From Sambucus nigra (taxonomy: Eukaryota; Streptophyta; Magnoliopsida; Dipsacales; Adoxaceae): 64,000 nt of DNA. Both the position numbers and the translations under genes were made by a program. The stretch lies in NCBI GenBank assembly GCA_949130495.1, contig OX422208.1, positions 399,488,561 to 399,552,560 of the forward strand, given 5' to 3'. A model generated the notes under the pieces. It saw nothing but the letters and a program-made list of their open reading frames with translations. It did not search any database and was not told where the DNA came from. Positions 10,514 to 21,813 of this stretch are shown one piece after another; the stretch's first letter is position 1; each line of letters begins with the position of its first letter.

Positions 10514-12229
10514 TGAACGCACGGGAGATCTCGCCTATCTCAGTCTCCCCCGGGAGTCCTACCGATCCAAAGTAGAGAGACTTATTTTCCTCGCCTTGAA
10601 CGCCCTCTCTCTAACTTATTCGATTTCCCTATCATGCTTTTTTTTCTCAAGTAATTATTATAAATTAAAATGACAAATAAATGGTGCCTCCAAGCACCGC
10701 AATACAAGCCAAGAATATAATAATTCTAATACAAAACTTCTAAGAAAATGAAAAATGCTATGAAAAATAAAAGTGCAATACAAATGAATCACAAAAGGAA
10801 ATCCTCTCCAATGCTTCAAGCTCCAAAAATCGACGACGATGCCATTCGATAACTGACTTTTTATGTTTTTTTGTCGTTGTCGCAAAGCAAAGTTAATCAA
10901 AACCTTCAAATACCTTCAAAAATATAATAAACTAGAGTGTAGAGGTAATTAAGGGAATCAATCCTAATCTAAGGATGAAATATATGGGAGAAGAAAGATG
11001 TAATCCATTTATATTTAATTTCTTTTTAGACTTTCACTTTTTCACTTTTTGTAGCTTTTATAATATAAAAACAACTTTGTGATGAGGGTGAAATAAGACT
11101 AAACTAAATCAAATATCCAAAGACTAACTAAAAAGTATGAGGAAAAATAAGCGAAATCTTACTAAATAAACATGTAATATATGAGATGAATGAGGAAATT
11201 AAAGTGAGAGCTAACAAGGGATAGGATGACACCAAATATTCTAGTTAATTAAAATTAATTAATTCGTTAAAAGTAATTATCCTAAATTAGTATCAAAATC
11301 ACAAATCGACTCTCATTGCAAATGTAATTTTAATAATAACATTTTAGAAAATTAAATTCAACACTCCTACAACTCTTGAAAAGTAGATCTAAATATCATT
11401 TAATAAATCACCCGCTATGATCGATTTGTTAAATTAGTTTAAATCATGAAAGGTAGCATAGAGTTGAATTTCAAAGAAATAAATTCACATTTTAGAAAAA
11501 TCTATCTCTATTTCGATTCTAACATGGAAAATAGACTATAAATTCGATTTTATCTCGAAAATCATTTATCCTCTCTCGAAGCGTAAATTAAAATGTAAGA
11601 GTGCATAGTTAATCATCAAATGGACATTTAATTTAAATAAGCTAATTAAAATAGGATTAACATCAAATAGTGGATCATCTCACGCATTGAAAGGGGATTT
11701 AGCCTAACATGATATTAAACATTAATGACAAATAATCAAAGGCATTAATATAAAATAGAAGAGAAGAGAGAACAAATCTTCAAACAAGTCTCCTTGATTT
11801 GGAAAATTAAACTCTACATCTTCATTGAACTTGAGTAATATCCATCCAAATTGAGCTTCCAAACATTTTTAAATCAATATATACACTCAATTGAATCTCT
11901 CAATACACTTTGATCTCTCACCAATCTATAAAAAATAATTAAAAATAAAATACTATTCTACTATTTACAAAAGTGTTTTTCTCTCCAGTCTCTTCTTCCT
12001 TTTATAATGTGGCCGTGGAGCTAGGGGCAATTTGAGAGTTTAAAGGTGCAAGTGGTTAAAAGGTACACTTGGAGGAATAAGGGTGAGGGTGTTTTAGGTG
12101 AGAGATAAGTGCATGTGTGTATTGGGGGTGTTGGGGGTAATTTAGGAATAAGGGGTATAAAGTGGCATTTTAACATGTGGGGATTTATTTGGTTTTGGGT
12201 CTTTGTTTTGGCAGAACGTGGGTTATGGC

Positions 12230-12990
12230 TTGGTCAGGGTTTAAATGGGTCTTGGGGTCAAAGTGGATTTGGACTCGGGTAAAAGATTAGAGAAGTGTTT
12301 TTTTTTTTTTTTTTAAAAAGGAACTTGGGTCTCGGGTTAAAGGGTGTCTCCGGATTGGATCTCGGGTTGGAAGAAGGTGGGTAGTTATGGAGGTCGGGTT
12401 TAATGGTAGGTTCGGGTAAGGGGAGGTATAAGGCAGGAGGGGTATAGTTTCGGGTATAGCAGGTTTGAAATCGGGTTGAGGCGATTTGGTTGGAGGTCTG
12501 GGTTGTGGTTTTGGTTAGAGCAGCTATGGGATTCGGGTTGCGTGTCGCCGACAAGGGGGTCGCCGAGGCTACTTGTGGTTTCGAGTTTAAGGAACGAACG
12601 AGGAGGTGGAAGGTACAATGGAATGAAATGGCCGACTAGTTTGAATCGGGTAGGAGGTTGAGTCAGCGGAGATGGGTTTAACAGGGGTCGGGGTTTTCAT
12701 GGGTTGTAGGGCCGATAATGGGTCGATTTTGTTTGGCTGATTTAGGGTTTGGGAACAATTGGTTTGCTCTGATCGATTTGGACAGGTATCAGGGTGGACT
12801 GGTATGTTCCGGGTTATGGGGTTAAACTTATAGTTGGGTATTGGGGGTTTGGGCTGATTATTGTGATGAGTTGTGGTGTTGGTGTTGGTTATGGTGTTTT
12901 GTTAATGGAGTATATAGAGTGAAGATGTGGGTGGAGAAGATGATGGGTGTGGGATGAGTTTGTGTGTGAGTGTGGGTGAGTGATTGTTTG
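12230..12990 (+). repeat. G/T-rich block with recurrent GGGTT
   Basis: About 0.75 kb of the plus strand is strongly G+T-rich, with many irregular GGGTT, CGGGTT and TGGGTT units and few C, plus a poly-T run at 12299-12314. It belongs to the C-rich upstream part of the putative minus-strand LTR. The units are irregular and not a telomere array. Confidence 0.7.
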
Positions 12991-13035
12991 GGTGTGTGAG
13001 TGTGTAGGATAGCGTGGTGTGTGTGTTTGTTTGTG

Positions 13036-13420
13036 ACCCTAAAAAAATAAAAATAAATTAAGACTCAAAATAAAATCTATAAAAATTTAAATCTTATAAA
13101 ATTAAAAATTTACGAAACTATAAAATAAAACTAAACAATATAAAGTCCAAAAAAATGAACTTCTAATTCTAAAAATAAAAGACTTAAAATAAAATAAAAC
13201 TAATAAAATATTAATGAAACTAAAAATAAAAACTAAAAACTAAATAAAAATAAACTCACACCTATATAAATAAAAATAGTCGACACACAAATAAATCCTA
13301 AAAATAAATACAAAATTCTAAACAAAATATAAAAGAAAGCCTAAAAATTAAAAACGACTCAAAATAAAAATCTAAATTTTTTTAATAAAAACTAAACATA
13401 AAATAAAGGGATGCAAACTA
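13036..13420 (+). repeat. A-rich low-complexity block
   Basis: About 385 bases are composed largely of AAAATAAA/AAACTA-like words with very little G. It lies directly next to the G/T-rich block, giving an abrupt strand-composition switch inside the insertion. Confidence 0.75.
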
Positions 13421-13682
13421 AACACACGAGGGTTCGAGAATGGGTTAAGGTTCGGGTTTAGGCTTAGGTGCAGGCTATGGGAGTAAGGTAAAAGGGACAA
13501 GGATCAGGTTTAACAACTTTTCACGTGCATTTGCCTCGAAATACAACTTTTAAATCCGCAAGTGGCGTATGACCTACAAAATAGACATATAAGCTTATAA
13601 GACCCATTTTGTAGAGAATTAGCAATTGAAAATCATCTATTTGGGATATTATTTAAACACTTTTGTGTGCTTATCACAGTGC

Positions 13683-14664
13683 AATGACAACAATAGGGCG
13701 AAGACTGACAGTCGCCACATTAAGTGTCATCATTGTGGGAAAATGAGGACATTGCTGCTAAGTGTAGAGTCAATTTGAGTAGTAATAATGTCAGGGCTTA
13801 TATGTGCAAAACCTGGGATGACTCAAGTGATTCTGATGAAGATTAGCTCGAGTCATCCAATATTAATGAATCATGCATGTCCTTCTATGCCAAGATCATA
13901 TATTCTGATGACAATGCATGCATACCTGCTAATAATGCTGTTGATGACTGTATTATGCTTGTTGATGTTGATATTATTCCTACTAGTGAAATTGCTATAT
14001 CTACTACTATAAAAATGTTGTAGATAATTCTAGTTTATGGGTGAGTCAAAGTGAAAACAGTGCCGATGAATTGAACATGTGTATAAGTTCCACTGCACAA
14101 AACGAAACGATTGGGGTCACTACACACACTTCACTTAGCGAGTCCGATGATGACCTACCTGATATTCAAGAGTTATGCACTAAAACTCTTAAGAATAGTG
14201 CCAAACTTGATAATATGGTTAAGCAATTGACTGAACGTGTTGAACAACTTAACAAAACTGTTCGGAAGAATGCAGAAGATTACACTGCACAATGTATTTT
14301 TCATGAGACAAAGACAAAATAATTTTCTTTGAAAATAAAATACATCTTTCAGAAAAATGTTGTCTTAGAAGAAAGATATAAGGCTACTCTAATTGAATTG
14401 GAGGAATCCGAACAAAAAGTTTCGAATGTCTTTAAAAAATGTTTGCATTTTGAAACACAAGTTGAATCTTATGAAGAAATTGTTGTGGGTAGTAAAATGG
14501 ATTCTGAAGACAAATCTGGCCTGGATTTTGGTGAAAAGGTTGTGACTAGAAAAATGATTGTTTCTACTGAAAATGTTATTTTTGTGAAACAAGGCCAGAC
14601 TGTTGAAAAAACTCAGAAAGGAGTGTTTCATGTTCATGTCTCTAAAGTAATGCAAAATAAGTGA
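13683..14664 (+). pseudogene. Copia 1 gag, C-terminal part with first zinc knuckle and coiled coil
   Basis: Gag resumes with a basic segment (NNRAKTDSRHIK) and a CCHC knuckle spanning 13725-13765 (CHHCGK, then GH, then AAKC). A small deletion shifts the frame inside the knuckle. Downstream, 14041-14322 encodes an acidic Ser/Asp stretch (SESDDDLPDIQEL) and a heptad-rich helix (LDNMVKQLTERVEQLNKTV). 14329-14664 continues as Glu/Lys/Val-rich helix. This long, coiled-coil-bearing gag extension is characteristic of Sireviruses. Stops separate the pieces. It would package element RNA in cytoplasmic particles if intact. Confidence 0.75.
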
Positions 14665-14828
14665 AATCAACAGCCAAAACCTAATGGTCAAGATAAGTAT
14701 GTATGTATGCCTGTTAGACACCTCGAACGAAACACCAAGACTTGTGCTAATGAACTAGTGTGTATTACCAGAACAAACCCATCTTTAAGGACTTAGGTGA
14801 TAGAGTCAAGCCTACTTCGCATTAGTAA

Positions 14829-14870
14829 TGCTCCTATTGCGATGTCTATGGGCACCTCATTATCTAGTGT
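14829..14870 (+). pseudogene. Second CCHC zinc knuckle of copia 1, broken
   Basis: The frame reads C-S-Y-C-D-V-Y-G-H, then three hydrophobic residues, a stop in place of the next residue, then C. The spacing is exactly C-x2-C-x4-H-x4-C. It is followed by a very basic region (KKEGPKNKKKPFK) and then the protease. It is about 1.1 kb downstream of the first knuckle. Confidence 0.65.
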
Positions 14871-15098
14871 TTTAAAAAAAGTCTATACACACCTACCTAT
14901 GAAAACTTTAACTATTCGAGAAAGAGTAGGAATACAAATGTTCTACCAAAGTCGACCACACATAACTCTAACTACAGGAATAAAAAGGAGGGACCTAAAA
15001 ATAAGAAAAAACCATTTAAAAATACCTCTCAAACCTTTTCTAAGTCAAAGGCCAAGAAAAGTTTTAAAACTAGGCCTATTTGGGTTAGAAAAGATGAT

Positions 15099-15739
15099 TT
15101 GTTACCTCAACTCAAGTGTAATGTGGTCATAACTGCTTTTAAGGCCCAACGCACTTCAACCGATTGGTACTTAGATTTCGGGTGTTCCAAACATAAGACC
15201 GGGGATGAGATCAAGTTGATAAATAAGGCAGACTTCCTTACAGATAGTGTCCTATTTGGAGATGGAGTCTCTTCCCAGATCATTTGTAAGGGAACACTAT
15301 ATGAAGAAGGGATTCCTTCTCTAGATGATGCCTTGCTAGTTAAATATCTTAAGGCTAACCAACTAAGTATATCTTAATTTTTTGATTCCAATCATACTGT
15401 TACTTTTTCAAAGACTAATTGCAAAATCTTGAATGAAGAGGGTAACTATATTCTTTCAGGAAACAGAACTGCGGATAACTGTTGTACAATGATTCCAAAG
15501 ACTGTATCTTGCAAGGTTTCCAGATTAGATGATTCCGATTTATGGCACAATAGATTGGGGGACACAAATTTTGATAACCTTAGTAGGCTAATCTCCCAAG
15601 AAATAGTTAGAGGTTTGCCCAAAATTAAAAACACTTTTAACTCTGTCTGTGGTCCCTGCCAAGTGGGAAAGATGAGTAGATATGCTTATAATACGGTTAA
15701 AGATATTTTAACTTCAAAGCCTCTCAAACTAATCCACAT
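15099..15739 (+). pseudogene. Copia 1 aspartic protease and pre-integrase zinc region
   Basis: The protease is recognised from WYLDFGCSKHKTGD (15165 onward), the copia active-site block in which Asp-Ser-Gly has become Asp-Phe-Gly, and from LFGDGVSSQIICKGT downstream. A stop at 15375 is followed by the pre-integrase region at 15429-15740: LWHNRLGDTNFDNLSRLIS and CGPCQVGKMSR, which together give the HHCC zinc module of copia integrase (His-His, then Cys-x2-Cys). The 15429-15818 frame continues into the integrase core. Protease activity is not expected. Confidence 0.85.
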
Positions 15740-16540
15740 GGACCTTATGGGTCCCTTTAGAACTATCATCCTCTGTGGTAAAAGTTATATTCTTGTCATG
15801 GTGGATGATTTTACATGATTTACTTGGGTCACTTTTATGAAAAATAAATCTGACACCTTCTGTGAGTTATTGAAAATTCTTTTAAAAATTGAGAACGAGA
15901 AGGAAAACCAAGTATCTCACATAAGAAGTGACAAAGGTGGAGAATTCAAAGATAGGTGACAGAATACTATGTAGGTAATGGATATAAAAATTAATTTAGT
16001 GCACCTAAGACACCTCAACAGAATGGCATTGTTGAATATAAGAATAAAACCATTCAAGAGATGGCTAGGGTGATATTACACGTAAAAGGTTCGCCAAAAT
16101 ACTTTCGGGTTGAGGCATTCCATACGGCCTGTCACATTATTAACCATGTATACCTTAGAAAAAATACCAAAGAGACATCCTGTGAACTGTGGTAGAATAA
16201 AAAGCCTAACTTGAAGTACTTTAGACCCTTCGGGAGTGTTTGTTACATCTGCAAAGACAGAGAAAACCTTTCAAAATTTGATACCCGAGTTGATAAAGAA
16301 TTTTTTCATGATTACTCCCAAACAAGTAGGGCTTACCATGTTTATAATCTACATACCAAAGTCATTATGGATTATATCAATATAATTATAAATGACACTA
16401 GTGTAAAGAGTTCTGACAATCAAACAGTAATCTTCGATGAGTCTGAAACTATTTTTACTCATGACTCTCCTAAGATAGTTTATTCACTGCCACCTGAGGG
16501 CCCTGTAGTACCAACCTGAATTTCTAAAGACCACCTCGTT
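15740..16540 (+). pseudogene. Copia 1 integrase catalytic core
   Basis: The DDE integrase would join element DNA to the chromosome. The first Asp lies in LKLIHMDLMGPF (15725-15760). The second lies in IRSDKGGEF (15921-15950). The Glu region is TPQQNGIVEYKNKTIQEMAR (16009-16065). All three blocks are present but separated by stops (about 15817 and 15956). The C-terminal part at 16211-16519 keeps KYFRPFGSVCYICKDRE and RAYHVYN, the usual copia integrase tail. It lies between the protease and RT, as in all copia elements. Confidence 0.87.
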
Positions 16541-16679
16541 GAAAAGGTTATTGGTAACCCATCTGAGCCAGTGCAAATAAGATCTCAACTTTAAAAAGTG
16601 GCAACTTTTCATGCTTTGTTTATTTAGTAGAACCAAAAAGTGTAAACTATGCTCTTTGTGACCCGTTATGGATTAATGC

Positions 16680-17400
16680 TAAGTAAGAAGTGTTTGTCTA
16701 GTTTCAAAGTCATGACGTTTGGTATCTCGTCCCATGACCTGAATACAAGAAGGTTATTGGCACCCGTTGGATTTTAAAAAATAAAACAGTTGAAACTGGG
16801 GTTGTAGTTATAAATAAGTCTAGGTTAGTAGTGCAAGGATATTCTCAAATAGAGGGAATAGACTTTGACGAGACTTATGCGCCTATCACAAGACTCAAGT
16901 TTGTTCGTCTCCTCCTTGTTATATCGTGTCACTTCTAATTTAAACTTTTTCAAATGGACGTTAAGTCTTCATTTTTAAACAGTATTTTTTCAGAGGCAGT
17001 GTACGTAGAGCAACCTAAAGTATTTGTATATCCCTCACACCCTAATCATGTCTTTAGAGTTAAGAAGTCTTTGTATGGCTTAAAGCAAGCTCCTAGAGCC
17101 TGGTATAAACGCCTATCAACCTTTTTAGTCAATAGAGTTTAAGCGTGGAGGCAATGACCAGACATTATTTGTTAGGAAGATTAAACACCATGTCTTGATT
17201 TCACAGGTTTATGTAGACGATATCATATTTAATTCCACTTCCTCTAGTTAAGTAAAGTACTTTTCTAATATAATGCACACTGAATTTTAGATGCCTTTAA
17301 TGGGGGAGTTGCAATATTTCTTAGGTTTACAAGTCAAATAGTAGAGTGATGTATTATTCATAACACAATGCTACTGATCTCGTTAAAATATTTGGTCTTG
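16680..17400 (+). pseudogene. Copia 1 reverse transcriptase
   Basis: RT motifs in order are VIGTRWILKNK (16754-16790), RLVVQGYSQIEGIDFDETYAP (16822-16880, one base changed), QMDVKSSFLNS with the first catalytic Asp (16951-16985), SLYGLKQAPRAWYKRL (17071-17115), then YVDDIIFNSTSS (17208-17245) with the catalytic Asp pair, then the MGELQYFLGLQV-like block (17297-17335). Several stops and a frame change near 17143 break it. FNSTSS instead of FGSTN is minor divergence. Confidence 0.9.
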
Positions 17401-17589
17401 ATACTTTCAAAATAGCACGTACACCCATGAGCACATCCATAAAACTATCTAAATAGGAACATAGGAAAGAAGTAGATCCTACCTTATATAGAAGCATGAT
17501 ATGGAGTTTATTATACCTCACTGCATCATTTAGACCAGATATTTTCTTTGTTGTATGTGTCTGTGCACGATATCAATGCGCACCTAAGA

Positions 17590-18130
17590 AATGTCATTGT
17601 GTATAAAATGGATAATAAAATATGTTAAGTCCATAATAAAATTTAGCTTTTGGTACATAAAAGACACTATTAGCTCTATAGTTGGCTACACTGATGCTGA
17701 CTGGGCAGGATGCTCAGACGATAGTAAGAGCACGTCTGGGGCCTGTTACTATGTAGAAAATAATCTTGTAGGATGGAGTAGTAAAAAATAGAATTGTATA
17801 TCCCCTTCAACCGCTGAATCTGAATATATAGCTGCGGATAGTTGATGTGCTCAACTTTTATAGATCAAACAAATATTTAGTGATTATGGAATTATCTAAG
17901 ATAAACTAACCATGTATTGTGATAATCAGAGTGCTATTAGCATACCAAAAAATCCCGTACAACACTCATAAACTAAGCATATAAAGATTAGGCATCACTT
18001 TATCCGTGAACTTGTTGAATCTAAGGAACTTGATATTGAATATATTAACAGTGAAAAACAATTGGCTAAGCTATTTACTATACCTTTGGACAATATTAGG
18101 TTTGAATCTCTTAGTAAAGCCATAAGGATG
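17590..18130 (+). pseudogene. Copia 1 RNase H
   Basis: The copia RNase H is readable: GYTDADWAGCSDDSKSTSG (17680-17740), VGWSSKK followed by a stop, STAESEYIAA (17808-17840), MYCDNQSAISIPKNPVQHS (17910-17970) and KHIKIRHHFIRELVESKEL (17976-18035). The catalytic acidic residues are visible in the DADWAG, AESEY and CDN contexts. Internal stops at about 17789 and 17843 inactivate it. The HHFIREL ending is the Sirevirus/copia signature. After about 18130 the sequence becomes non-coding. Confidence 0.9.
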
Positions 18131-18674
18131 ATTGTGATTGCATATTATATTCTGCATATTTGTCATATCCTCGATAATTTTCATGCTAATAATTGGTTTA
18201 TGAGGATTTAGGGTACTGTTGTTTCATAAATGACAAAATACACCTCCTTTATCTTGATAATGTAGGAGACCTTTGATATTACCCTCGTTTGTGACATTTT
18301 CTATGTAGAACAATTCATCTTATATCCCTGTTTATATATATCTTTTTACCCCGTTGTCTATTTGAGCAAAATTGGGGGAGAAGAAATTGAGTAACGACTT
18401 GAATTATATTGTTATATCTTATCATGATTCAACTAATATGCCATTAAGTGTTTTATATTAGGCATTCTAATTTACAAATCTGTTGTACGATCTTACAAAA
18501 TTAGGCTATTAGTCTGTAATTAGTTGAGTAATGTATTTTTTCTCTCTAATTTTCGATCTTAGGATGGGAATGGGTAGATTAGCTCTTTTGTATAGGAATA
18601 TAGGGTTTTAGTTTTTTACCCATGAGTACAGGTTACTCAAGGTAATTTTGTCTCCAATGTCCAAAGGGGGATAT
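18131..18674 (+). other. 3' non-coding region and polypurine tract of copia 1
   Basis: AT-rich sequence follows RNase H, with a G-run purine tract (TTGGGGGAGAAGAAATTGAG, 18373-18392) like the repeated purine tracts of Sireviruses. The terminal polypurine tract AAAGGGGGA lies at 18663-18671, just before the 3' LTR. No envelope-like ORF is visible. Confidence 0.7.
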
Positions 18675-20645
18675 TGAGAACACACTATATGGTTGACCTA
18701 CTTAACTCTGTATCATATAGGAGTTCCAACAAGTTTGGATATGTTGACAAAATTTGGTAGATACTTTCGAGCATCTTCTCCATGGTATTGCAAAGCTTCA
18801 TCAACAATGCAACCAGTCCAAGACAACCTTCATTGCCTAAAAGGGAAGTTAACAACACACATAGGACACATATTCATTCATTACATTGGTGTGCACGTGT
18901 TAAATTTTTTTTAAGATATCATAAAATATTATCATAAAATATTTTTAAATATTTTTGATAATTTTTAAGCATTTTAAAATAATTTTTAAACATTTAATAA
19001 ATTGAATTAACTTTTTTTTAGGGTTAAAAGTTGGATTTATAATTCCCTTAAAAACTTCATGGGTAGAAAAGAACCCGACACAAAATATTGTGGTAAAAAA
19101 TGGGATTTTTAGAAATGCTAAAACACACGTTTTGGTTCCAGTTATAGTACAACACATGTGTGCTCGTAAGTGTCCCATTTTGTGTTTCTTTTGTCTCATA
19201 ACTCTTAGACTCAATCTCAGCCCTTGGATCCATTATAATCGACGATCAGGACCAATGAGAGTGAGAGGTTGTGGGGTGCGTTTATAAGCATTGGATTTGA
19301 ATTCGAACAAACGTCTAAATCTTGATCATTGATTTTGATCGAACGTCCAGAACCTTCATCCAGCAGTATAAATACAAACCATATATTAGGCATTTAGAGA
19401 CTTTTGGCATTTATTCATTTGAGATAAAAAGGAAATAGAGAGAAAAGAGAAAGTAAGGAGAGAGAGAGAGAAAAACCAGAGAGTAAATAGAGAAAATATT
19501 AGAGTTTTCTCTCAAACTAAACTCATACATAGTCATACCATAGACATACCAGAAAACCACCATATTTGAGAGTTAGAAACTTAGGTTTTCCTGAGGGTTT
19601 GTGAGTTTGGTTGGTTGAAGAAACCTCTTCATACTTTATCTCTCTTGGAAACACGAGTTTTAGCGTGTTTCTCATTGTTCTTCCTATAAATTATAAGCAA
19701 CACTTTGAAGATATATTTTCACGTTGATCTAGTGTTTTTATACCTTCTCCAGTTTGGATCTTGAGTTTTATTGAATATTTATTTCGATCCATTCTCTCTG
19801 ATTTCAATATCTTGAAAAAGAGACTTCAAAACCAGTGCATATTTTAGATCTGAAGGTTTTGGCTGTAAAACAAAGTTTTACAGTCTGTGAAACTTGTTTT
19901 GTATATAAATAAAGTTCTCAAAACTTAGATTTAGTTTTTGAAAGATTTAACTTCAGTTTTGAAATACTATTTTGAAGAAGAAGTTTGATTTTGTTGAGAA
20001 TTGAAACCTTGGAGGTCATATAGAATTATTGTAATTCGTAGGACTGTTTGTATATTCTTAAGAGCGAAGTGAGTTACATACTGCATATTAGGCACCTCAA
20101 GTCACTACATTGTCACACGAACACATAGAAAATATATTGTTCCTTTGAGAAATTCAGTTTGACTGAGACATTGGAGCAATGAGCAATGAGTTAAAGCAAG
20201 GAATGTCTAGGAAGATCAAAAGCGTCAGAATCAGAATACCTTAGAGGAGATTTGTGCTCGTTAGGTATATTTTCACTCTTTTAGCTTTAGGATCTTGTGT
20301 TTACATGTTCATGTGCTTGTAACTCTTGAAACTATTTTAGTGATTTTTTTTTGTTGTGGCGTAGAGGTCACTGTGGATGTTTCCTCAAATTTAAGGTTTT
20401 ACCATGTTAAAAATACCCGTGTCAAACTTTACTGATTTCTGTTCTTATTGCCTGTATGGTTTGGTCTGTTCAAAGAATCAATAGAGGTTTTTAACTTAAA
20501 ACCTAGGTAGTTAAGATACCAACTCTTGAATCTGAATTTATCAAATTTTACACATCTCGTGTTTTAAAATTTCTAAAAGGAGTTTCTTAAACTCGATTGT
20601 ATTGGAGTTTACTTAATCTTTAATTTTGTGTTAAAAACTTGGTGA
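18675..20645 (+). repeat. 3' LTR of copia 1
   Basis: It begins TGAGAACACAC right after the polypurine tract. The first ~345 bases (including an AT-rich stretch at 18910-19015) have no counterpart in the 5' LTR. From 19021 it matches the 5' LTR closely, with a TATA box at 19367-19374. The match stops at GGTGAA (20645), short of the GATTTTCA end seen in the 5' LTR. Confidence 0.85.
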
Positions 20646-20790
20646 ACACACGTTAGTGGTGCTACTGCATATGACCGCCCCCATAATTTTGTTTGTTTTG
20701 CTTAAACCCGTTAGGTACTGGATCCCTATGTACTTTCTGATTGAGGCACGTAATAGACTCCGAAGGTAGTGGCTTTTGAGTGATGTAGTA

Positions 20791-20791
<1 letters not shown>

Positions 20792-20841
<50 letters not shown>

Positions 20842-20868
20842 ATATATATATATATGTATGTATATATA
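20792..20868 (+). repeat. Compound microsatellite (TC)n-(TA)n-(TATG)n
   Basis: A run of TC dinucleotides passes directly into TA dinucleotides and then TATG units. Between 20646 and this tract I see no gene or element signature. Confidence 0.95.
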
Positions 20869-21813
20869 CAATGAAAAAGAATTAGTATAGTCTAATGTTA
20901 GACATTTGATCCATATTAGATACTTTATGTGGTTCACTTATATGTGTTCTTGTAAGTGATATGGAGGGGGTAGGTACTTGGATTGTATTCTTACATGTGT
21001 AGCTAGTTATATTCCTTTTCCAGGCTACGTAGTTATTACTCATGCTTTACGGTAGTTTAAATAATAATTTGTTTAATTAAAGAATATTTAAACAGGCAGG
21101 GCATTACTGTTATGAGGTTAAGAATACGTTAATGAAAATATATGTGTGTCCCTTGGGATGAAATCCGAATTGAGTTATTAGTATAGTTACATGGTAGTTG
21201 TTTGTTATGTGATAGTGCTTAATCATCTAGATATAAATACTTATATCATAGTTATGCCTTGGATTAGGACATGCACATAGTGTCACATTTAGGTAAAAGG
21301 TGAGATACTTATTGCATGTGTGAGCCGATGGGTGGCATGTATTGCGAATTAACTGCATCATTATTTATCCACATTGAATGTTAATTCTTGAAAATTTAGG
21401 GCACTGACTCAAATTATAAAATGTCCCCCCCAATTATTATTATTGTATAAACGGGTGAACAGGGTGGAGCGATCAGACTTGCGATTGTGGCGATCCAACT
21501 TGGTGTTCACAGAGTTAGAGTCTTTGTTTCATAATAGTTGTTAGTGTGTTGGGATGTTGTAATTAGACGAGCTTTTATTGTACTATTTTATTCAGTTGAA
21601 CAATTTTAATCGGATATTTTTATATAGTGTATTCAGTTTTTCACAGTTTGGTACTTTGTTTATCATCTTTCATTGAGATCTTTACTGTGATGGTTTTAGT
21701 TCACTGCAATTTTAGTTTATCGTTGATGCTAAGAATGATTTAATTTTTTTAGCATCCCTGGTATTTCATGCGCGGCTTGATCAACCGGGCATGGAAAATC
21801 GTGGGGTGTCACA
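20869..21813 (+). mobile_element. Truncated gypsy-type LTR, 3' end
   Basis: This non-coding stretch ends GGGGTGTCACA at 21813, the usual 3' terminus of TGTGACA-type gypsy LTRs. It lies against minus-strand copia sequence. GC-poor polyadenylation-like sequence lies upstream (21560-21760). No TG start or target duplication could be fixed on the left, so its extent is uncertain. Confidence 0.45.

Larger units (their letters stand above)
10514..13678 (-). mobile_element. Insertion in copia 1 gag: probable long solo LTR or non-autonomous LTR element, minus strand
   Basis: A 3.2-kb block separates two gag parts that would otherwise join in frame. On the minus strand it starts TGTGATAAGCACACAAAAGTG and ends CCCGTGCGTTCA, TG…CA termini that suggest an LTR. 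It contains a TATA-like ATTATAAAAG near 12003-12012 (minus) followed by a GA-rich leader, as in LTR promoters. No pol motif, primer site or second LTR was found, so a solo LTR is the best guess. I could not identify a target duplication. The left flank keeps extra bases (10501-10513) of uncertain origin. Short ORFs at 10658-10909 and 12258-12661 have biased composition and no domain. Confidence 0.5.
8109..20645 (+). mobile_element. Sirevirus-like Ty1/copia retrotransposon (copia 1), degenerate and nested
   Basis: The whole element has a 5' LTR (8109-9758), a Met-tRNA primer site, gag with two CCHC knuckles, protease, integrase, RT, RNase H, a ~0.5-kb 3' non-coding region, a polypurine tract and a 3' LTR (18675-20645). 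The order integrase before RT defines copia. The YVDDIIF box, CDNQSA...HHFIREL in RNase H and the long gag resemble Sireviruses. The 5' LTR lacks roughly the first 345 bases present in the 3' LTR, and the 3' LTR lacks the last dozen bases. No target duplication is visible. A foreign block occupies 10514-13678. Many stops make it inactive. Confidence 0.88.

Noticed and set aside
12240..12990. GGGTT-rich sequence as interstitial telomere repeat
   Set aside because: Units are irregular and mixed with other words. There is no run of TTTAGGG, the plant telomere unit.
20662..20937. 91-codon minus-strand ORF
   Set aside because: Mostly a translation of the TA/TC microsatellite.
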